Shown here in pieces: positions 13,942-24,688 of a DNA stretch of 64,000 nt (position 1 is the stretch's first letter; every line of letters begins with the position of its first letter). Origin of the DNA: Oryzisolibacter propanilivorax (GTDB lineage: Bacteria > Pseudomonadota > Gammaproteobacteria > Burkholderiales > Burkholderiaceae_C). A program made the position numbers and the translations under genes. Location: the NCBI RefSeq assembly GCF_900103645.1, contig NZ_FNHP01000003.1, positions 372,001 through 436,000 on the forward strand. The letters are read 5' to 3'. The notes under the pieces were generated by a model that searched no databases, had not been told where the DNA came from, and saw nothing but the letters and a program-made list of their open reading frames with translations.

Positions 13942-14053
13942 CCGGCTCACGGTCCGGCGCTCGCGCCTGACCGAAGGCGTCCATACCACACCCCGCTGTA
14001 AGCGCATGCCGCGTCGCGCTGTCCCGCAGCTTTTCGCCGCTTGATTCGCCAGG

Positions 14054-14101
14054 GCACTACCTATAGTGTTCTAAACTATCGCAACACACCAGATATAGCG
14101 T
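14054..14101. promoter_or_regulatory. Tandem NrdR boxes upstream of nrdA
   Basis: Two 16-bp sites, GCACTACCTATAGTGT (14054-14069) and ACACCAGATATAGCGT (14086-14101), resemble the NrdR consensus (ACAC-AT-rich-GTGT). Their starts are 32 bp apart, three helical turns, which is the spacing typical of paired NrdR boxes. The first overlaps a plausible promoter (TTGATT at 14041-14046 and TATAGT at 14062-14067, spacing 15). NrdR is the ATP/dATP-sensing repressor of ribonucleotide reductase genes. The rest of 13942-14203 shows no gene. Confidence 0.72.
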
Positions 14102-14203
14102 CCTGGCACAGGCAGTGCCTGGAGCTTTTCGCAGCCCGACGCCGTCGTGCGGCACCTGCCCGCCGTGCCGCGCGCCCGTCCCGAACACCCAAAGGAAGCC
14201 ACC

Positions 14204-17038
14204 ATGCAAGTCGCATCTCCCCTGTCTCCGTCCGCACGTCCGCATTTGGGCGCCGAGGCCGGGCATGAGCCTGCACTCAGCCATTACCAGCTCATCCGAC
14301 GCAACGGCGCGGTGGTGCCGTTCGAGCCGCAGAAGATCGCCGTGGCGATGATGAAGGCCTTCCTGGCGGTGCGCGGCGCGCAGGGCGCGGCCTCGGCCAG
14401 CGTGCGCGAGATCGTGGACGACCTGACGCAGGCCGTGGTGCGCGCGCTGCAGCGCTCGCGCCCGGCGGGCGGCACCTTCCACATCGAGGACGTACAGGAC
14501 CAGGTCGAGCTAGGTCTGATGCGCGGCGGCCACCACGAGGTGGCGCGCGCCTATGTGCTGTATCGCGAGCGCCGGGCGCAGGAGCGCGCGCAGCGCAAGG
14601 AAGAACTGATGCCGCAGATGCCGGCGCTGTTCGTGCAGGAAGGCGGCCAGCGCGTGGAACTGGACGTGCTGCGCCTGCAGGCGTTGATCGAGTCCGCCTG
14701 CACGGACCTGGGGCAGGAAGTGCAGGCCGCGCCGATCGCCACTGAGACACTGCGCAACCTGTATGACGGCGTGCCGATGGAGGAGGTCTACAAGGCCGCC
14801 ATCCTGGCGGCACGCACGCTGATCGAGAAAGACCCCGGCTACACCCATGCCACCGCACGCCTGCTGCTGCACACCATCGTGCGCGAGGTGCTGGGCCGCG
14901 ACGTGGCGCCGGCCGACATGCAGACCGCCTACGCCGCGCACTTCCCGCTGTTCGTGAGCCAGGGCGTGGAGCACGAGCTGATGAATCCGGCGCTGCTGGA
15001 GTTCGACCTGGAGCGCCTGGCCGCGGCGCTGCAGCCGCAGCGCGACCAGCAGTTCGACTATCTCGGCCTGCAGACGCTGTACGACCGCTATTTCCTGCAC
15101 ATCGACAAGACCCGCATCGAGTTGCCGCAGTCGTTCTTCATGCGCGTGGCCATGGGCCTGGCGCTGAAGGAGGGAGACCCGAAGACCACGGGCACGGCCC
15201 GCGCCATCGAGTTCTACGAGCTGCTGTCGTCGTTCGACTTCATGAGCAGCACCCCGACGCTGTTCAACAGCGGCACGCTGCGCTCACAGCTGTCGTCGTG
15301 CTACCTGACCACCGTGCCCGACCACCTGGAGGGCATCTACGAGTCCATCAAGGAAAACGCCCTGCTGTCCAAGTTCGCCGGCGGCCTGGGCAACGACTGG
15401 ACGCGCGTGCGCGCCCTGGGCGCGCGCATCAAGGGCACGAACGGTGAATCGCAGGGCGTGGTGCCGTTCCTGAAGGTGGTGAACGACACCGCTGTAGCAG
15501 TGAACCAGGGCGGCAAGCGCAAGGGCGCCGTCTGCACCTACCTGGAGACTTGGCACCTCGACATCGAGGAGTTCCTGGAGCTGCGCAAGAACACCGGCGA
15601 CGACCGCCGGCGCACGCACGACATGAACACCGCCAACTGGATCCCGGACCTGTTCATGAAGCGCGTGCTGGACAAGGGCCAGTGGACGCTATTCTCGCCC
15701 TCCGACGTGCCCGACCTACACGACCTGGTCGGCCAGGCCTTCGAGCGCGCCTACACCGCCTATGAGGCGAAGGCCGACAGCGGCGAGCTGAAGCTCTTCA
15801 AGCGCGTGCCGGCGGTGGACCTGTGGCGCAAGATGCTGTCGATGCTGTTCGAGACCGGCCATCCCTGGATCACCTTCAAGGACCCGTGCAACATCCGCAG
15901 CCCGCAACAGCACGCGGGCGTGGTGCACTCGTCCAACCTGTGCACCGAGATCACGCTCAACACCAGCGACAGCGAAACCGCCGTGTGCAACCTGGGTTCA
16001 GTGAACCTGGCGCGCCACCTGAAGGACGGCGCGCTGGATCACGACAAGCTGCGCCGTACCATCGGCACTGCCATGCGCATGCTGGACAACGTCATCGACA
16101 TCAATTACTACGCCGTGGACAAGGCGCGCGAGTCGAATCTCCGCCACCGCCCGGTGGGCCTCGGGCTGATGGGCTTTCAGGACGCGCTGTATGAGCTGCG
16201 CGTACCCTACGCCAGCGATGCCGCGGTGCGGTTCGCCGATGAGTCGATGGAAGCCATCTGCTACTACGCCTACCAGGCCTCGACCGAGCTGGCGCGCGAG
16301 CGCGGCACGTATTCCAGCTATGAAGGGTCACTGTGGTCGCAGGGCATCCTGCCGCTGGATTCGCTGGAGCTGCTGGCGCGCGAGCGCGGCGGCCACGTCG
16401 AGGTGGACCGCAGCACGCGTCTGGACTGGGACGCGCTGCGCGCACAGATCAAGCAGCACGGCATGCGCAACAGCAACTGCGTGGCCATCGCCCCCACCGC
16501 CACCATCTCCAACATCGTCGGCGTCGATGCCTCCATCGAACCCTCGTTCGGCAACCTGTCGGTCAAGTCCAACCTGTCGGGCGAGTTCACCGTCGTCAAC
16601 CAGTACTTGGTGCGCGACCTGAAGCGTCTGGGCCTGTGGGACGATGTGATGGTCATGGACCTGAAGCACTTCAAGGGCTCGCTGGCACCCATCGACCGCG
16701 TGCCGCAGGGGTTGAAGGCGCTGTACGCCACCGCCTTCGAAGTCGAGCCCACATGGCTGGTCGAGGCCGCGGCGCGGCGCCAGAAGTGGATCGACCAGGC
16801 GCAGAGCCTGAACATCTACATGGCCGGCGCCTCGGGCAAGAAGCTGCACGACACGTACACACTGGCCTGGCTGCGCGGCCTGAAGACCACCTATTACCTG
16901 CGCACACAGAGCGCCACGCATGTGGAAATGAGTACTGTGAACAAGCGCCAGCTCAACGCTGTGCCCACCGACGCCGAGCCGGCCACCGACGTGAAGTTCT
17001 GCGCCATCGACGACCCAGGCTGCGAGGCCTGCCAGTAA
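14204..17038 (+). CDS. nrdA: Ribonucleoside-diphosphate reductase, alpha subunit
   Basis: A 944-residue class I large subunit that reduces NDPs to dNDPs. It starts at [10 protein letters not shown] with AAAGGAAG as ribosome-binding site; a GC-rich extension upstream in the same frame is not supported. The N-terminal ATP-cone ([16 protein letters not shown], about residues 28-120) is the allosteric activity site. The catalytic barrel contains [10 protein letters not shown] and SSCYL, the NLC-TEI region, the [15 protein letters not shown] loop, and the C-terminal redox pair in GCEACQ that passes electrons from thioredoxin or glutaredoxin. Followed by nrdB after 128 bp. Confidence 0.96.
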   Translation: MQVASPLSPSARPHLGAEAGHEPALSHYQLIRRNGAVVPFEPQKIAVAMMKAFLAVRGAQGAASASVREIVDDLTQAVVRALQRSRPAGGTFHIEDVQDQVELGLMRGGHHEVARAYVLYRERRAQERAQRKEELMPQMPALFVQEGGQRVELDVLRLQALIESACTDLGQEVQAAPIATETLRNLYDGVPMEEVYKAAILAARTLIEKDPGYTHATARLLLHTIVREVLGRDVAPADMQTAYAAHFPLFVSQGVEHELMNPALLEFDLERLAAALQPQRDQQFDYLGLQTLYDRYFLHIDKTRIELPQSFFMRVAMGLALKEGDPKTTGTARAIEFYELLSSFDFMSSTPTLFNSGTLRSQLSSCYLTTVPDHLEGIYESIKENALLSKFAGGLGNDWTRVRALGARIKGTNGESQGVVPFLKVVNDTAVAVNQGGKRKGAVCTYLETWHLDIEEFLELRKNTGDDRRRTHDMNTANWIPDLFMKRVLDKGQWTLFSPSDVPDLHDLVGQAFERAYTAYEAKADSGELKLFKRVPAVDLWRKMLSMLFETGHPWITFKDPCNIRSPQQHAGVVHSSNLCTEITLNTSDSETAVCNLGSVNLARHLKDGALDHDKLRRTIGTAMRMLDNVIDINYYAVDKARESNLRHRPVGLGLMGFQDALYELRVPYASDAAVRFADESMEAICYYAYQASTELARERGTYSSYEGSLWSQGILPLDSLELLARERGGHVEVDRSTRLDWDALRAQIKQHGMRNSNCVAIAPTATISNIVGVDASIEPSFGNLSVKSNLSGEFTVVNQYLVRDLKRLGLWDDVMVMDLKHFKGSLAPIDRVPQGLKALYATAFEVEPTWLVEAAARRQKWIDQAQSLNIYMAGASGKKLHDTYTLAWLRGLKTTYYLRTQSATHVEMSTVNKRQLNAVPTDAEPATDVKFCAIDDPGCEACQ

Positions 17039-17090
17039 ACCCTGCGCACATCCGTCGCGTCGAGGCCGCGCCAGCCAGTGCACATGCAAC

Positions 17091-17128
17091 AAAAGCACCA
17101 CTGCGCAACGCTTCGATGCTTTTCTTTT
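17091..17128 (+). terminator. Possible intercistronic hairpin between nrdA and nrdB
   Basis: AAAAGCA (17091-17097) can pair with TGCTTTT (17117-17123), followed by CTTTTTG. The loop is long (19 nt) and an alternative GCTTC/GAAGC pairing competes. It could partly terminate or protect the nrdA message. Confidence 0.3.
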
Positions 17129-17166
17129 TGAAGCACTGCTCCCATAATCGGAGCACTGGAAAAGCC

Positions 17167-18297
17167 ATGCTTACCTGGGACGACGAAGTCAAGACCCCAT
17201 CGCAAAATTTCTCGCAGGGCGGCCAGCAACAGGGCAGCCCGCAGGAGCTGCGCGCGCCCGCCGCCGAGGCGCCGCAGAGCCGGCGCGTGTCGGCCGTCGA
17301 CAAGCGCATCATCAACGGCAAGACCGACGTCAACCAGCTGGTACCGTTCAAGTACAAGTGGGCCTGGGAAAAGTACCTGGCCACTTGCGCCAACCACTGG
17401 ATGCCGCAGGAAATCAACATGACGCGCGACATCGCGTTGTGGAAGGACCCGAACGGCCTGACCGAAGACGAACGGCGCATTGTCAAGCGCAACCTGGGCT
17501 TCTTCGTCACCGCCGACTCGCTGGCGGCGAACAACATCGTGCTGGGCACCTACCGCCACATCACTGCGCCCGAGTGCCGCCAGTTCCTGCTGCGCCAGGC
17601 GTTCGAGGAAGCCATCCACACGCACGCCTACCAGTACATCGTCGAGTCGCTGGGCCTGGACGAGGGCGAGATTTTCAACGCCTACAACGAGATCGCCTCG
17701 ATCCGCGACAAGGATCAGTTCCTGATCCCGTTCATCGACGCCATCATGGACCCGGCCTTCGTCACCGGCACGCCCGAGGCCGACCAGACGCTGCTCAAAA
17801 GCCTGATCGTCTTTGCCTGCCTGATGGAAGGCCTGTTCTTCTACGTCGGCTTCACGCAGATCCTGGCGCTGGGCCGGCAGAACAAGATGGTCGGCGCGGC
17901 CGAGCAGTACCAGTACATCCTGCGCGACGAGTCGATGCACTGCAACTTCGGTATTGACCTGATCAACCAGCTGAAGCTGGAGAACCCGCACCTGTGGACG
18001 ACCGCGTTCAAGGCCGAGATCACCGCGCTGTTCCACCAGGCCGTGGACCTGGAATACCGCTACGCCGAGGACACCATGCCGCGCGGTGTGCTGGGCATGA
18101 ACGCGTCCATGTTCAAGGGCTACCTGCGCTACATCGCCAACCGCCGCGCCACCCAGATCGGCCTGGAGGCGCTGTTTCCCAACGAAGAAAACCCCTTCCC
18201 CTGGATGAGCGAGATGATCGACCTGAAGAAGGAACGCAACTTCTTCGAGACGCGCGTCATCGAGTACCAGACCGGCGGGGCACTGTCCTGGGATTGA
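17167..18297 (+). CDS. nrdB: Ribonucleoside-diphosphate reductase, beta subunit
   Basis: The 376-residue ferritin-like small subunit that houses the di-iron centre and generates the radical used by NrdA. The di-iron ligand motifs are visible as EEAIHTHAY, the [10 protein letters not shown] helix and DESMHCNFG. The C-terminus ([16 protein letters not shown]) resembles the tail that docks on the large subunit. The first 50 residues are variable and Gln/Ala-rich. The start [13 protein letters not shown] is the family start; longer open frames upstream are artefacts. Subclass (Fe/Fe or Mn/Fe) was not decided. Confidence 0.95.
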   Translation: MLTWDDEVKTPSQNFSQGGQQQGSPQELRAPAAEAPQSRRVSAVDKRIINGKTDVNQLVPFKYKWAWEKYLATCANHWMPQEINMTRDIALWKDPNGLTEDERRIVKRNLGFFVTADSLAANNIVLGTYRHITAPECRQFLLRQAFEEAIHTHAYQYIVESLGLDEGEIFNAYNEIASIRDKDQFLIPFIDAIMDPAFVTGTPEADQTLLKSLIVFACLMEGLFFYVGFTQILALGRQNKMVGAAEQYQYILRDESMHCNFGIDLINQLKLENPHLWTTAFKAEITALFHQAVDLEYRYAEDTMPRGVLGMNASMFKGYLRYIANRRATQIGLEALFPNEENPFPWMSEMIDLKKERNFFETRVIEYQTGGALSWD

Positions 18298-18485
18298 CGC
18301 TTGAGCGCGCAGGCTGCCATGGTCTCTTTCACCCACGCCTTCCCTGCCCCGGCCGGCCCCGCGCCCTGGCAGGGGGGCGTTTTGTCGCATTCGTGGTGGC
18401 GGACGCAAGCATCGTTGCCATGGATCACTCCCGGCCCGATGCAGGCCGCGGATGCTCTCTGCCAACCGACCCGAAGGAGAAGATG

Positions 18486-19331
18486 ATGGCAACTGCGAAG
18501 AAGACCGCTGCCGCCAAGGCAGCCGCACCGGCCAAGAAGGCCGCCGCTGCGCCCGCCAAGGCACCTGCAGCCAAGAAGACCACGGCCAGCGCCGCTGCCA
18601 CCGGCACCGCCGCCAGTGCCAAGAGAGCCGCGCCGGTGAAGAAGGCAGCTGCCGGCAAGACCGCCGCCGCCACCTCCGCCAAGGCCGCTGCACCGGCCAA
18701 GAAGGCGGCCGCTCCGGCCAAGGCCGCGGCACCTGCCAAAAAGGCTGCCGCGCCAGCGAAGAAGGCTGCTGCGCCGGCCAAGAAGACAGCCGTCAGCGCC
18801 AAGACCACCGGTACCACGGCAGCCAAGAAGGCCGCCGCTCCGGCAAAGAAGGCCGCCTCCACGGCCACCGCCAAGAAGGCCCCGGCAGCCCAAAAGGCGG
18901 CCGCTCCGGCCAAGGCCGCGGCATCTGCCAAGAAGGCTGCCACGCCGGCCAAGAAGGCCGCCGCCAGCGCCAAGACCACCGGCACCACGGCAGCCAAGAA
19001 GGCCGCCGCTCCGGCAAAGAAGGCCGCCTCCACGGCCACCGCCAAGAAGGCCCCGGCAGCCCAAAAGGCGGCCGCTCCGGCCAAGGCTGCAGCGCCGGCC
19101 AAGAAGGCCACCGCCAGCGCCAAAACCGGCAGCGCCACGACAGCCAAGCAAGCTGCGGCGGCACCGGCACCGGCCGCCAAAAAGGCTGCAGCGACCAAGA
19201 AGAGCGCCGCGGGCAACGGCAAGGCCACCAGGAGCACTGCCCCGGCGACCGCTCCGGCCGCCGCCCCGGCAGCGCAGACCACACTCAACCCGCAGGCAGC
19301 CTGGCCTTTTCCGTCCGGCAACAAGCCCTGA
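18486..19331 (+). CDS. Histone H1-like DNA-binding protein (Ala/Lys/Pro-rich)
   Basis: A 281-residue protein made almost wholly of AAAPAKKA-type repeats, like the C-terminal tail of eukaryotic H1 and bacterial HctB/BpH1-type proteins. It should be strongly basic, disordered and bind DNA non-specifically as a nucleoid protein. Two adjacent ATGs follow GAAGGAG; the second has the better spacing. The last 30 residues (TTLNPQAAWPFPSGNKP) lose the lysine repeat and are conserved-looking. An internal 57-codon duplication indicates growth by tandem duplication, so length is likely to vary between strains. A strong terminator follows. Confidence 0.85.
   Translation: MATAKKTAAAKAAAPAKKAAAAPAKAPAAKKTTASAAATGTAASAKRAAPVKKAAAGKTAAATSAKAAAPAKKAAAPAKAAAPAKKAAAPAKKAAAPAKKTAVSAKTTGTTAAKKAAAPAKKAASTATAKKAPAAQKAAAPAKAAASAKKAATPAKKAAASAKTTGTTAAKKAAAPAKKAASTATAKKAPAAQKAAAPAKAAAPAKKATASAKTGSATTAKQAAAAPAPAAKKAAATKKSAAGNGKATRSTAPATAPAAAPAAQTTLNPQAAWPFPSGNKP
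18794..19087 (+). repeat. Tandem duplication inside the histone-like gene
   Basis: Copies at 18794-18916 and 18965-19087 are the same over 123 bp except for one base (GGTACC versus GGCACC). The period is 171 bp, 57 codons, so the frame is kept. Near-identity at synonymous sites points to a recent event. Confidence 0.9.
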
Positions 19332-19364
19332 GAATCGGGGTGGCGCAAGCCGCCCCTGTCACCA

Positions 19365-19391
19365 CCCGGTGCCAGCGCACCGGGTTTTTTT
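19365..19391 (+). terminator. Rho-independent terminator after the histone-like gene
   Basis: A perfect 8-bp stem CCCGGTGC / GCACCGGG with a CAGC loop, followed by seven T. Confidence 0.9.
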
Positions 19392-19452
19392 ACGCCCGCA
19401 GCAGGCGCGCCAGACTGCGGCAGAAAGCCGTCTGCGCTGCTGCCTTTTCAAG

Positions 19453-19511
19453 CAAAAAACACCTCTAGCCCCTGCTCATGAAGGGCCTTCAGCTATATTT
19501 TCAATAGCAAT
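19453..19511 (-). repeat. Dispersed ATAGCTG repeat, copy b
   Basis: Minus-strand reading has TGCTATTGAAAATATAGCTG, then a middle part, and GGGGCTAGAGGTGTTTTTTG. It abuts the stop codon of the PfkB-family kinase gene. One of eight related copies. Confidence 0.7.
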
Positions 19512-20413
19512 CAGATCTCGTCCGGATGGAAATCAAGGGTGTAGTTCTGCGGGCCGCGCTGGGCGATCTTCAGTGCGCCCAGGCGGTTGCCGAGCTGAGC
19601 GCAGCGCGCCAGCGGCCAGCCGCGCTCCAGGCCGTAGAGCAGGCCGCCGCGCCAGGCGTCGCCGCAGCCCGTTGGGTCCACCACCTCGACCGGAGGCACC
19701 GGGGCCACGCGCGTGCTCTGCCCCTGCTCCCAGACATCGCAACCCTCGGCGCCCAGGGTGACCACCAGGCCGCGTACACGCTCCGATATCTCGGCCAGGC
19801 TCCAGCCGGTGCGGTCGCACAGCATGCGGCCCTCGTAGTCGTTCACGGTGACCCAGTCGCTTTGTTCGATGAAGCCGCGCAGCTCCTCGCCGCCGAACAT
19901 CGGCAGGCCCTGGCCCGGGTCGAAGACGAAGGCAATGCCGGCGGCGGCGAACTGCGCGGCATGCTCCAGCATCGCCGTGCGCCCGTCCGGCGCGATGATG
20001 CCGATGCGCGCCGCGCCGCCGGCTTCAATACGGGTGCGGTGCGCGTGCATCATGGCGCCGGGATGGAAGGCGGTGATCTGGTTATTGTCGCGGTCGGTCA
20101 TGATCATCGCCTGCGCGGTGTAGGTGTCGCCCGCCTGGCCCACGTGGCGCGTGTCGATGCCCAGCTGGCGCAGCCGCTCCAAGTAGTCGGCGCCGTCGCT
20201 GCCCAGCATGGCCACCGGCAGCGGCTCGCCGCCCAGCAGCTTCAGGCTGTAGGCGATGTTGCCGGCGCAGCCGCCGAAGTCGCGCCGCAGCGTGGGCACC
20301 AGGAAGGACACGTTCAGGATGTGCAGCTGCTCGGGCAGGATCTGCTCGGCGAAGCGCCCCTCGAAGGTCATGATGGTGTCAAAGGCCAGGGAACCGCAGA
20401 TGAGAGCTGCCAT
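19511..20413 (-). CDS. PfkB-family carbohydrate/nucleoside kinase
   Basis: A 300-residue ribokinase-fold kinase. The GGCAGNIAYSLKLLGG motif near residue 50 contacts the sugar or nucleoside. The C-terminal signature VVDPTGCGDAWRGGLLYGL supplies the anion hole and the catalytic Asp. Members of this branch in betaproteobacteria are usually labelled adenosine kinase or simply carbohydrate kinase; the substrate is not decided here. The start MAALICGSLAFDT is typical, and the 18-codon upstream extension is not. It is downstream of the DUF3426 gene on the same strand, about 97 bp away. Confidence 0.85.
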   Translation of the reverse strand: MAALICGSLAFDTIMTFEGRFAEQILPEQLHILNVSFLVPTLRRDFGGCAGNIAYSLKLLGGEPLPVAMLGSDGADYLERLRQLGIDTRHVGQAGDTYTAQAMIMTDRDNNQITAFHPGAMMHAHRTRIEAGGAARIGIIAPDGRTAMLEHAAQFAAAGIAFVFDPGQGLPMFGGEELRGFIEQSDWVTVNDYEGRMLCDRTGWSLAEISERVRGLVVTLGAEGCDVWEQGQSTRVAPVPPVEVVDPTGCGDAWRGGLLYGLERGWPLARCAQLGNRLGALKIAQRGPQNYTLDFHPDEI

Positions 20414-20509
20414 GTCGAAGCGTCCGAAAAGGTCAGGTTGAAAGAAGACGGGAAGGAGACGGCGCACCGCGAGCGCCAGGCGCGCAGGCCATGCCGCTGG
20501 CGGCCGGGA

Positions 20510-22027
20510 TCACGGATAGAAGGCCAGCAGGTGGTAGCCGGCGATCTCCGGGGCATCCTGCGCCAGCTGCATGCCGGCGGCACCGCTCCAGACGGCGCCG
20601 GCGGCCAGCTCGTGCGGCGCGCCCAGTTCGGCCTGCGGCTGCAGCACGCGGCGCAGCACCGGCTGGTCCTGGCTGTCGGTGAGCGTCAGCTCGACCAGCG
20701 GCATGGCCACGCCATGGCCGGCATTGTTCTTGAGCGCGAAGCGCAGCGTGAAGCCATCCGCCGGCGCCGCCGCACGCGTGAATGACGAGCTGTCGATGAC
20801 CACCGACCCCGGCTCGCGCGGCGGCGCCAGCGTGCATCCCGGCAGTGCGCACAGCAACTGCAGCAGCGGGCGCAGCGCCGGCTGCCGCGCGGCCAGCGCG
20901 TCGCGCTGCTGCAGCGCCAGCTGCAGCACCAGCAGCAGGGCCAGGGCCGCGCTGCTCAGCGCCAGCAGGCCGCGCACCGCCGGCTGCTGCCAGAACTCGC
21001 TGCGCCGCGCCAGGCGCACGAAATGCGGCTCGGGCGATTCAGGCGGCTCGGCCGACGCCTGTGCGATATCGGCCGTGGTCACGACATCGGCGGGTAGTCG
21101 GTCGTCGGGTGCGGCGGCGCGCGCTTCAGGCCAGGCGACCTGGTTGCGTGCCGGGCGCAGAAAGGGCGATGCCATGGGCGTATCCGGTAGCGGCTGGCCA
21201 GGTTCCTGGTCTTGCGCGTCCTGCGCCAGATGCTCCAGCCCGGCAAAAGCCTCCACGGCGTCCGGCGCGGGCGGAATATCGATGCGGCCCGGCAGCTCCA
21301 GTTCGGGTACGGCCGGCGTACCGGCTTCGATATCCGCCTCGTCTTCGGCGTCGAAATCCACGGGCACACCAGCATCCGGCGGCTGGCCCGGCACTGGCGG
21401 CAATTCCAGATCCAGTTCCAGATCCGGCACGGTGGGCTGCGGGTCTGCAGCGGCAGGCTGAAACTCCCCGGTCGGCTGGGTGTCGGCGTAGGCCTCGGCG
21501 GCGGTCACCGGAGCCGGTGCTGCCTCCTGGGCAATTTCATGGTCTGCCTGGCTGCTGTCGCGCCCGTCCTGCTGCGCGTCGATGGGGTCGCCGGGCTCGT
21601 GGTGCTCCGGCATTTCCCGGGGCCGGTCGGGCGCATCACCGTCCAGCGCGGCCAGCAGGCCAGCTGCCCGCTGCCGCTCCTGCGGCACATCGGCGGCCGC
21701 CTCGTGCGCCAGCAGGAACCACGGCAGCGCCGGTGCCGCCGCGCGCATCGGCCGCCCGGCGGGCGTGCCGCGCGCGCTGCGCCAGACATCGGCCTGCGGC
21801 GGCGTGGCGCGCACCGGCGCCGGCGGGAGGTGCGGCACAGGCAGGCCAGCGGGCGGCATTGGCGCCTGCTCGGCGGTTGCCTGCGCCTGTGGATCGTGCA
21901 GCGACTGGCAGGCGTCGAACACCTCCTTGCACTGCCCGCAGCGCACCCAGCCGTCCGCAATGCGCAGCTGGTCCGGCACCACGCGGAAGGTGGTGTCGCA
22001 GTGCGGGCAGCGGGTGATCTGGCTCAT
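20510..22027 (-). CDS. Zinc-ribbon and DUF3426 domain membrane protein
   Basis: A 505-residue protein. The N-terminal MJ0042-type zinc finger has C7-x2-C10 and C30-x2-C33 (CPHCDTTFRV and RCGQC). A long, acidic, proline-rich and probably disordered region of about 300 residues follows. One membrane helix (LLALSSAALALLLVLQLALQ) then leads to a C-terminal DUF3426 beta-rich domain of about 110 residues. Members lie downstream of prmA in many betaproteobacteria, as here (46 bp gap), but the function is unknown. The topology suggests a cytoplasmic zinc finger and a periplasmic DUF3426 domain. Confidence 0.85.
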   Translation of the reverse strand: MSQITRCPHCDTTFRVVPDQLRIADGWVRCGQCKEVFDACQSLHDPQAQATAEQAPMPPAGLPVPHLPPAPVRATPPQADVWRSARGTPAGRPMRAAAPALPWFLLAHEAAADVPQERQRAAGLLAALDGDAPDRPREMPEHHEPGDPIDAQQDGRDSSQADHEIAQEAAPAPVTAAEAYADTQPTGEFQPAAADPQPTVPDLELDLELPPVPGQPPDAGVPVDFDAEDEADIEAGTPAVPELELPGRIDIPPAPDAVEAFAGLEHLAQDAQDQEPGQPLPDTPMASPFLRPARNQVAWPEARAAAPDDRLPADVVTTADIAQASAEPPESPEPHFVRLARRSEFWQQPAVRGLLALSSAALALLLVLQLALQQRDALAARQPALRPLLQLLCALPGCTLAPPREPGSVVIDSSSFTRAAAPADGFTLRFALKNNAGHGVAMPLVELTLTDSQDQPVLRRVLQPQAELGAPHELAAGAVWSGAAGMQLAQDAPEIAGYHLLAFYP

Positions 22028-22073
22028 CGGCCGGGGATTCTAGGCGGCGGAATGGGCCGCTCCGAGCGCGGCT

Positions 22074-22961
22074 TCAGCCGCGTGCGGCAGTCATCAGGAT
22101 CCAGCCGTCCTCGCTGTCGGCCACCTCCAGCGGCAGCCAGGGCGCGTAGGCCTGCTTCAGCTCGTCGGCCTGGCGCTCCAGGATGCCGGCCAGCACCAGA
22201 TGCCCGCCCTGGGCGACGTGCGCGCACAGCAGCGGCGCCAGCACCTTGAGCGGCGTGGCCAGGATGTTGGCCAACACGGTCTGGTAGACGCCGTGCGCGC
22301 GCTCGGGCAGCCCGGCGGCCAGCTGCACGTCGTTGACCAGGGCGTTGTCCAACGTGGCCTGCACGGCGGCCGGATCGATGTCCACGGCATCGATCGGCGC
22401 GGCGCCGAACTTGGCCGCGCCGATGGCCAGGATGCCCGAGCCGCAGCCGTAGTCCAGCACCCGGCCCAGCGTTGCGGCACCCTGGCGGGCGATCCAGCGC
22501 AGGCACATGCGCGTGGTCGGGTGCGTGCCGGTGCCGAAGGCCATGCCGGGGTCCAGTCGGAGGGTCTGCACGGCGCCGGCTGGCGGCTCGTGCCAGGTGG
22601 GCACGATCCAGAACTCGGGGGTGATCTGCACCGGCTCGAACTGCGACTGCGTCAGGCGCACCCAGTCCTGCTCGGGCACCTCGGCCACGCCCAGCACCTC
22701 GCAGCCGGCGAAGAAGTCCTGCGCCGCCAGCAGCGCGCCGGCCTCGTCGGCCGCGGCGCGGGTGGCGAACAGCGCGGTGATGCGGCTGCGCGTCCAGGCC
22801 TCGCGCGGCGCGGGCATGCCCGGCTCGCCGAACAGCGCGCGCTCGGCATCGGTCTGCGCGTCGGCGTCCTCGACCGAGACGCTCAGCGCGTCCAGCGCGT
22901 CGAAGGCCTCGCTCAGGGTGTCCACGCGCTCCTCGGGGCACAGCAGGGTCAGCTCGAACAT
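22074..22961 (-). CDS. prmA: Ribosomal protein L11 methyltransferase
   Basis: A 295-residue SAM-dependent enzyme that trimethylates lysines and the N-terminus of ribosomal protein L11. The N-terminal substrate-recognition domain (residues 1-90) is followed by PGMAFGTGTHPTT and the SAM-binding motif VLDYGCGSGILAIGA, then VDIDPAAV and the NPPY-like catalytic motif as ANILATPL. The start MFELTLLCPEE is standard and an upstream in-frame extension covers the accC terminator. It is downstream of accC, separated by a terminator. Confidence 0.95.
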   Translation of the reverse strand: MFELTLLCPEERVDTLSEAFDALDALSVSVEDADAQTDAERALFGEPGMPAPREAWTRSRITALFATRAAADEAGALLAAQDFFAGCEVLGVAEVPEQDWVRLTQSQFEPVQITPEFWIVPTWHEPPAGAVQTLRLDPGMAFGTGTHPTTRMCLRWIARQGAATLGRVLDYGCGSGILAIGAAKFGAAPIDAVDIDPAAVQATLDNALVNDVQLAAGLPERAHGVYQTVLANILATPLKVLAPLLCAHVAQGGHLVLAGILERQADELKQAYAPWLPLEVADSEDGWILMTAARG

Positions 22962-23000
22962 GGCGCTTCCTTCGGTTTTGGGTTCAGACGATCGGGCAAC

Positions 23001-23033
23001 AAAAAAGCTGGCGCCCGCGATGCGGGCACCAGC
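23001..23033 (-). terminator. Rho-independent terminator after accC
   Basis: On the minus strand, GCTGGTGCCCGC pairs with GCGGGCGCCAGC (one G-T wobble) around an ATC loop, then TTTTTTG. It separates the accBC operon from prmA. Confidence 0.88.
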
Positions 23034-23061
23034 GTGCGGCAGGGGTGCGAAGCGCGCAGTA

Positions 23062-24403
<1,342 letters not shown>

Positions 24404-24411
<8 letters not shown>

Positions 24412-24520
24412 GGGCTCTCCCGCGGCTCATCGCCCACGCGCTGGCGCGCGCCAGTGCGATTTGCTCCGCCCTGCCTGCGGCAGGAACGCCGCGATGGGCA
24501 ACCAGAATCTTCTTAAACAT
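24404..24520 (-). other. Short frame beginning with a copy of the accC start region
   Basis: Reading from 24520 gives [11 protein letters not shown] and then unrelated VPAAGRAEQIALARASAWAM and seven more residues, stopping at TAA inside the real accC start (8-bp overlap). The first 34 nt match the first 34 nt of accC at 31 positions. The frame is not the accC frame, so it is not an alternative start for accC. It may be translated as a 38-residue peptide coupled to accC, or be a duplication scar. Contains the 14-bp palindrome CTGGCGCGCGCCAG (24441-24454). Confidence 0.5.
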
Positions 24521-24581
24521 ATGGATTTTCCATGGCGCCCAGCGCCGCGCAACCTAAGAACTGGCGCACCGTAGGCCAGCA

Positions 24582-24678
24582 GACGCTGGGGACCTGGTTA
24601 AGGCCAGGTCATCTGCGTCGTTCCCCTTTTGCGCAACGTGTGGCATTGCGAGAGAAGGGGAAAGCCGCACAGGCGGCT
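24582..24678 (-). repeat. Three consecutive stem-loops in the accB-accC spacer
   Basis: Three hairpins follow one another within 97 bp. GACGC...GCGTC encloses ACCTGG/CCAGGT (24582-24619). TTCCCCTT/AAGGGGAA encloses CGCAA/TTGCG (24621-24662). AGCCGC/GCGGCT is at 24663-24678. No U-run follows, so they are not plain terminators. They look like a structured intergenic repeat that could tune accB versus accC message levels. Confidence 0.6.
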
Positions 24679-24688
24679 CAGGGGGTTG

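Noticed and set aside
18298-18482. Terminator after nrdB (GC-rich stem then TTTT near 18380)
   Set aside because: The stem is irregular and the T-run has only four bases; not convincing.
17994-18485. Upstream extension of the histone-like frame into nrdB
   Set aside because: It overlaps nrdB in another frame, has no family features, and a good ribosome-binding site precedes the ATGs at 18483 and 18486.
18794-19087. Regular repeats as a possible CRISPR array
   Set aside because: The repeats are in frame, coding, long and have no unique spacers; they are protein repeats.
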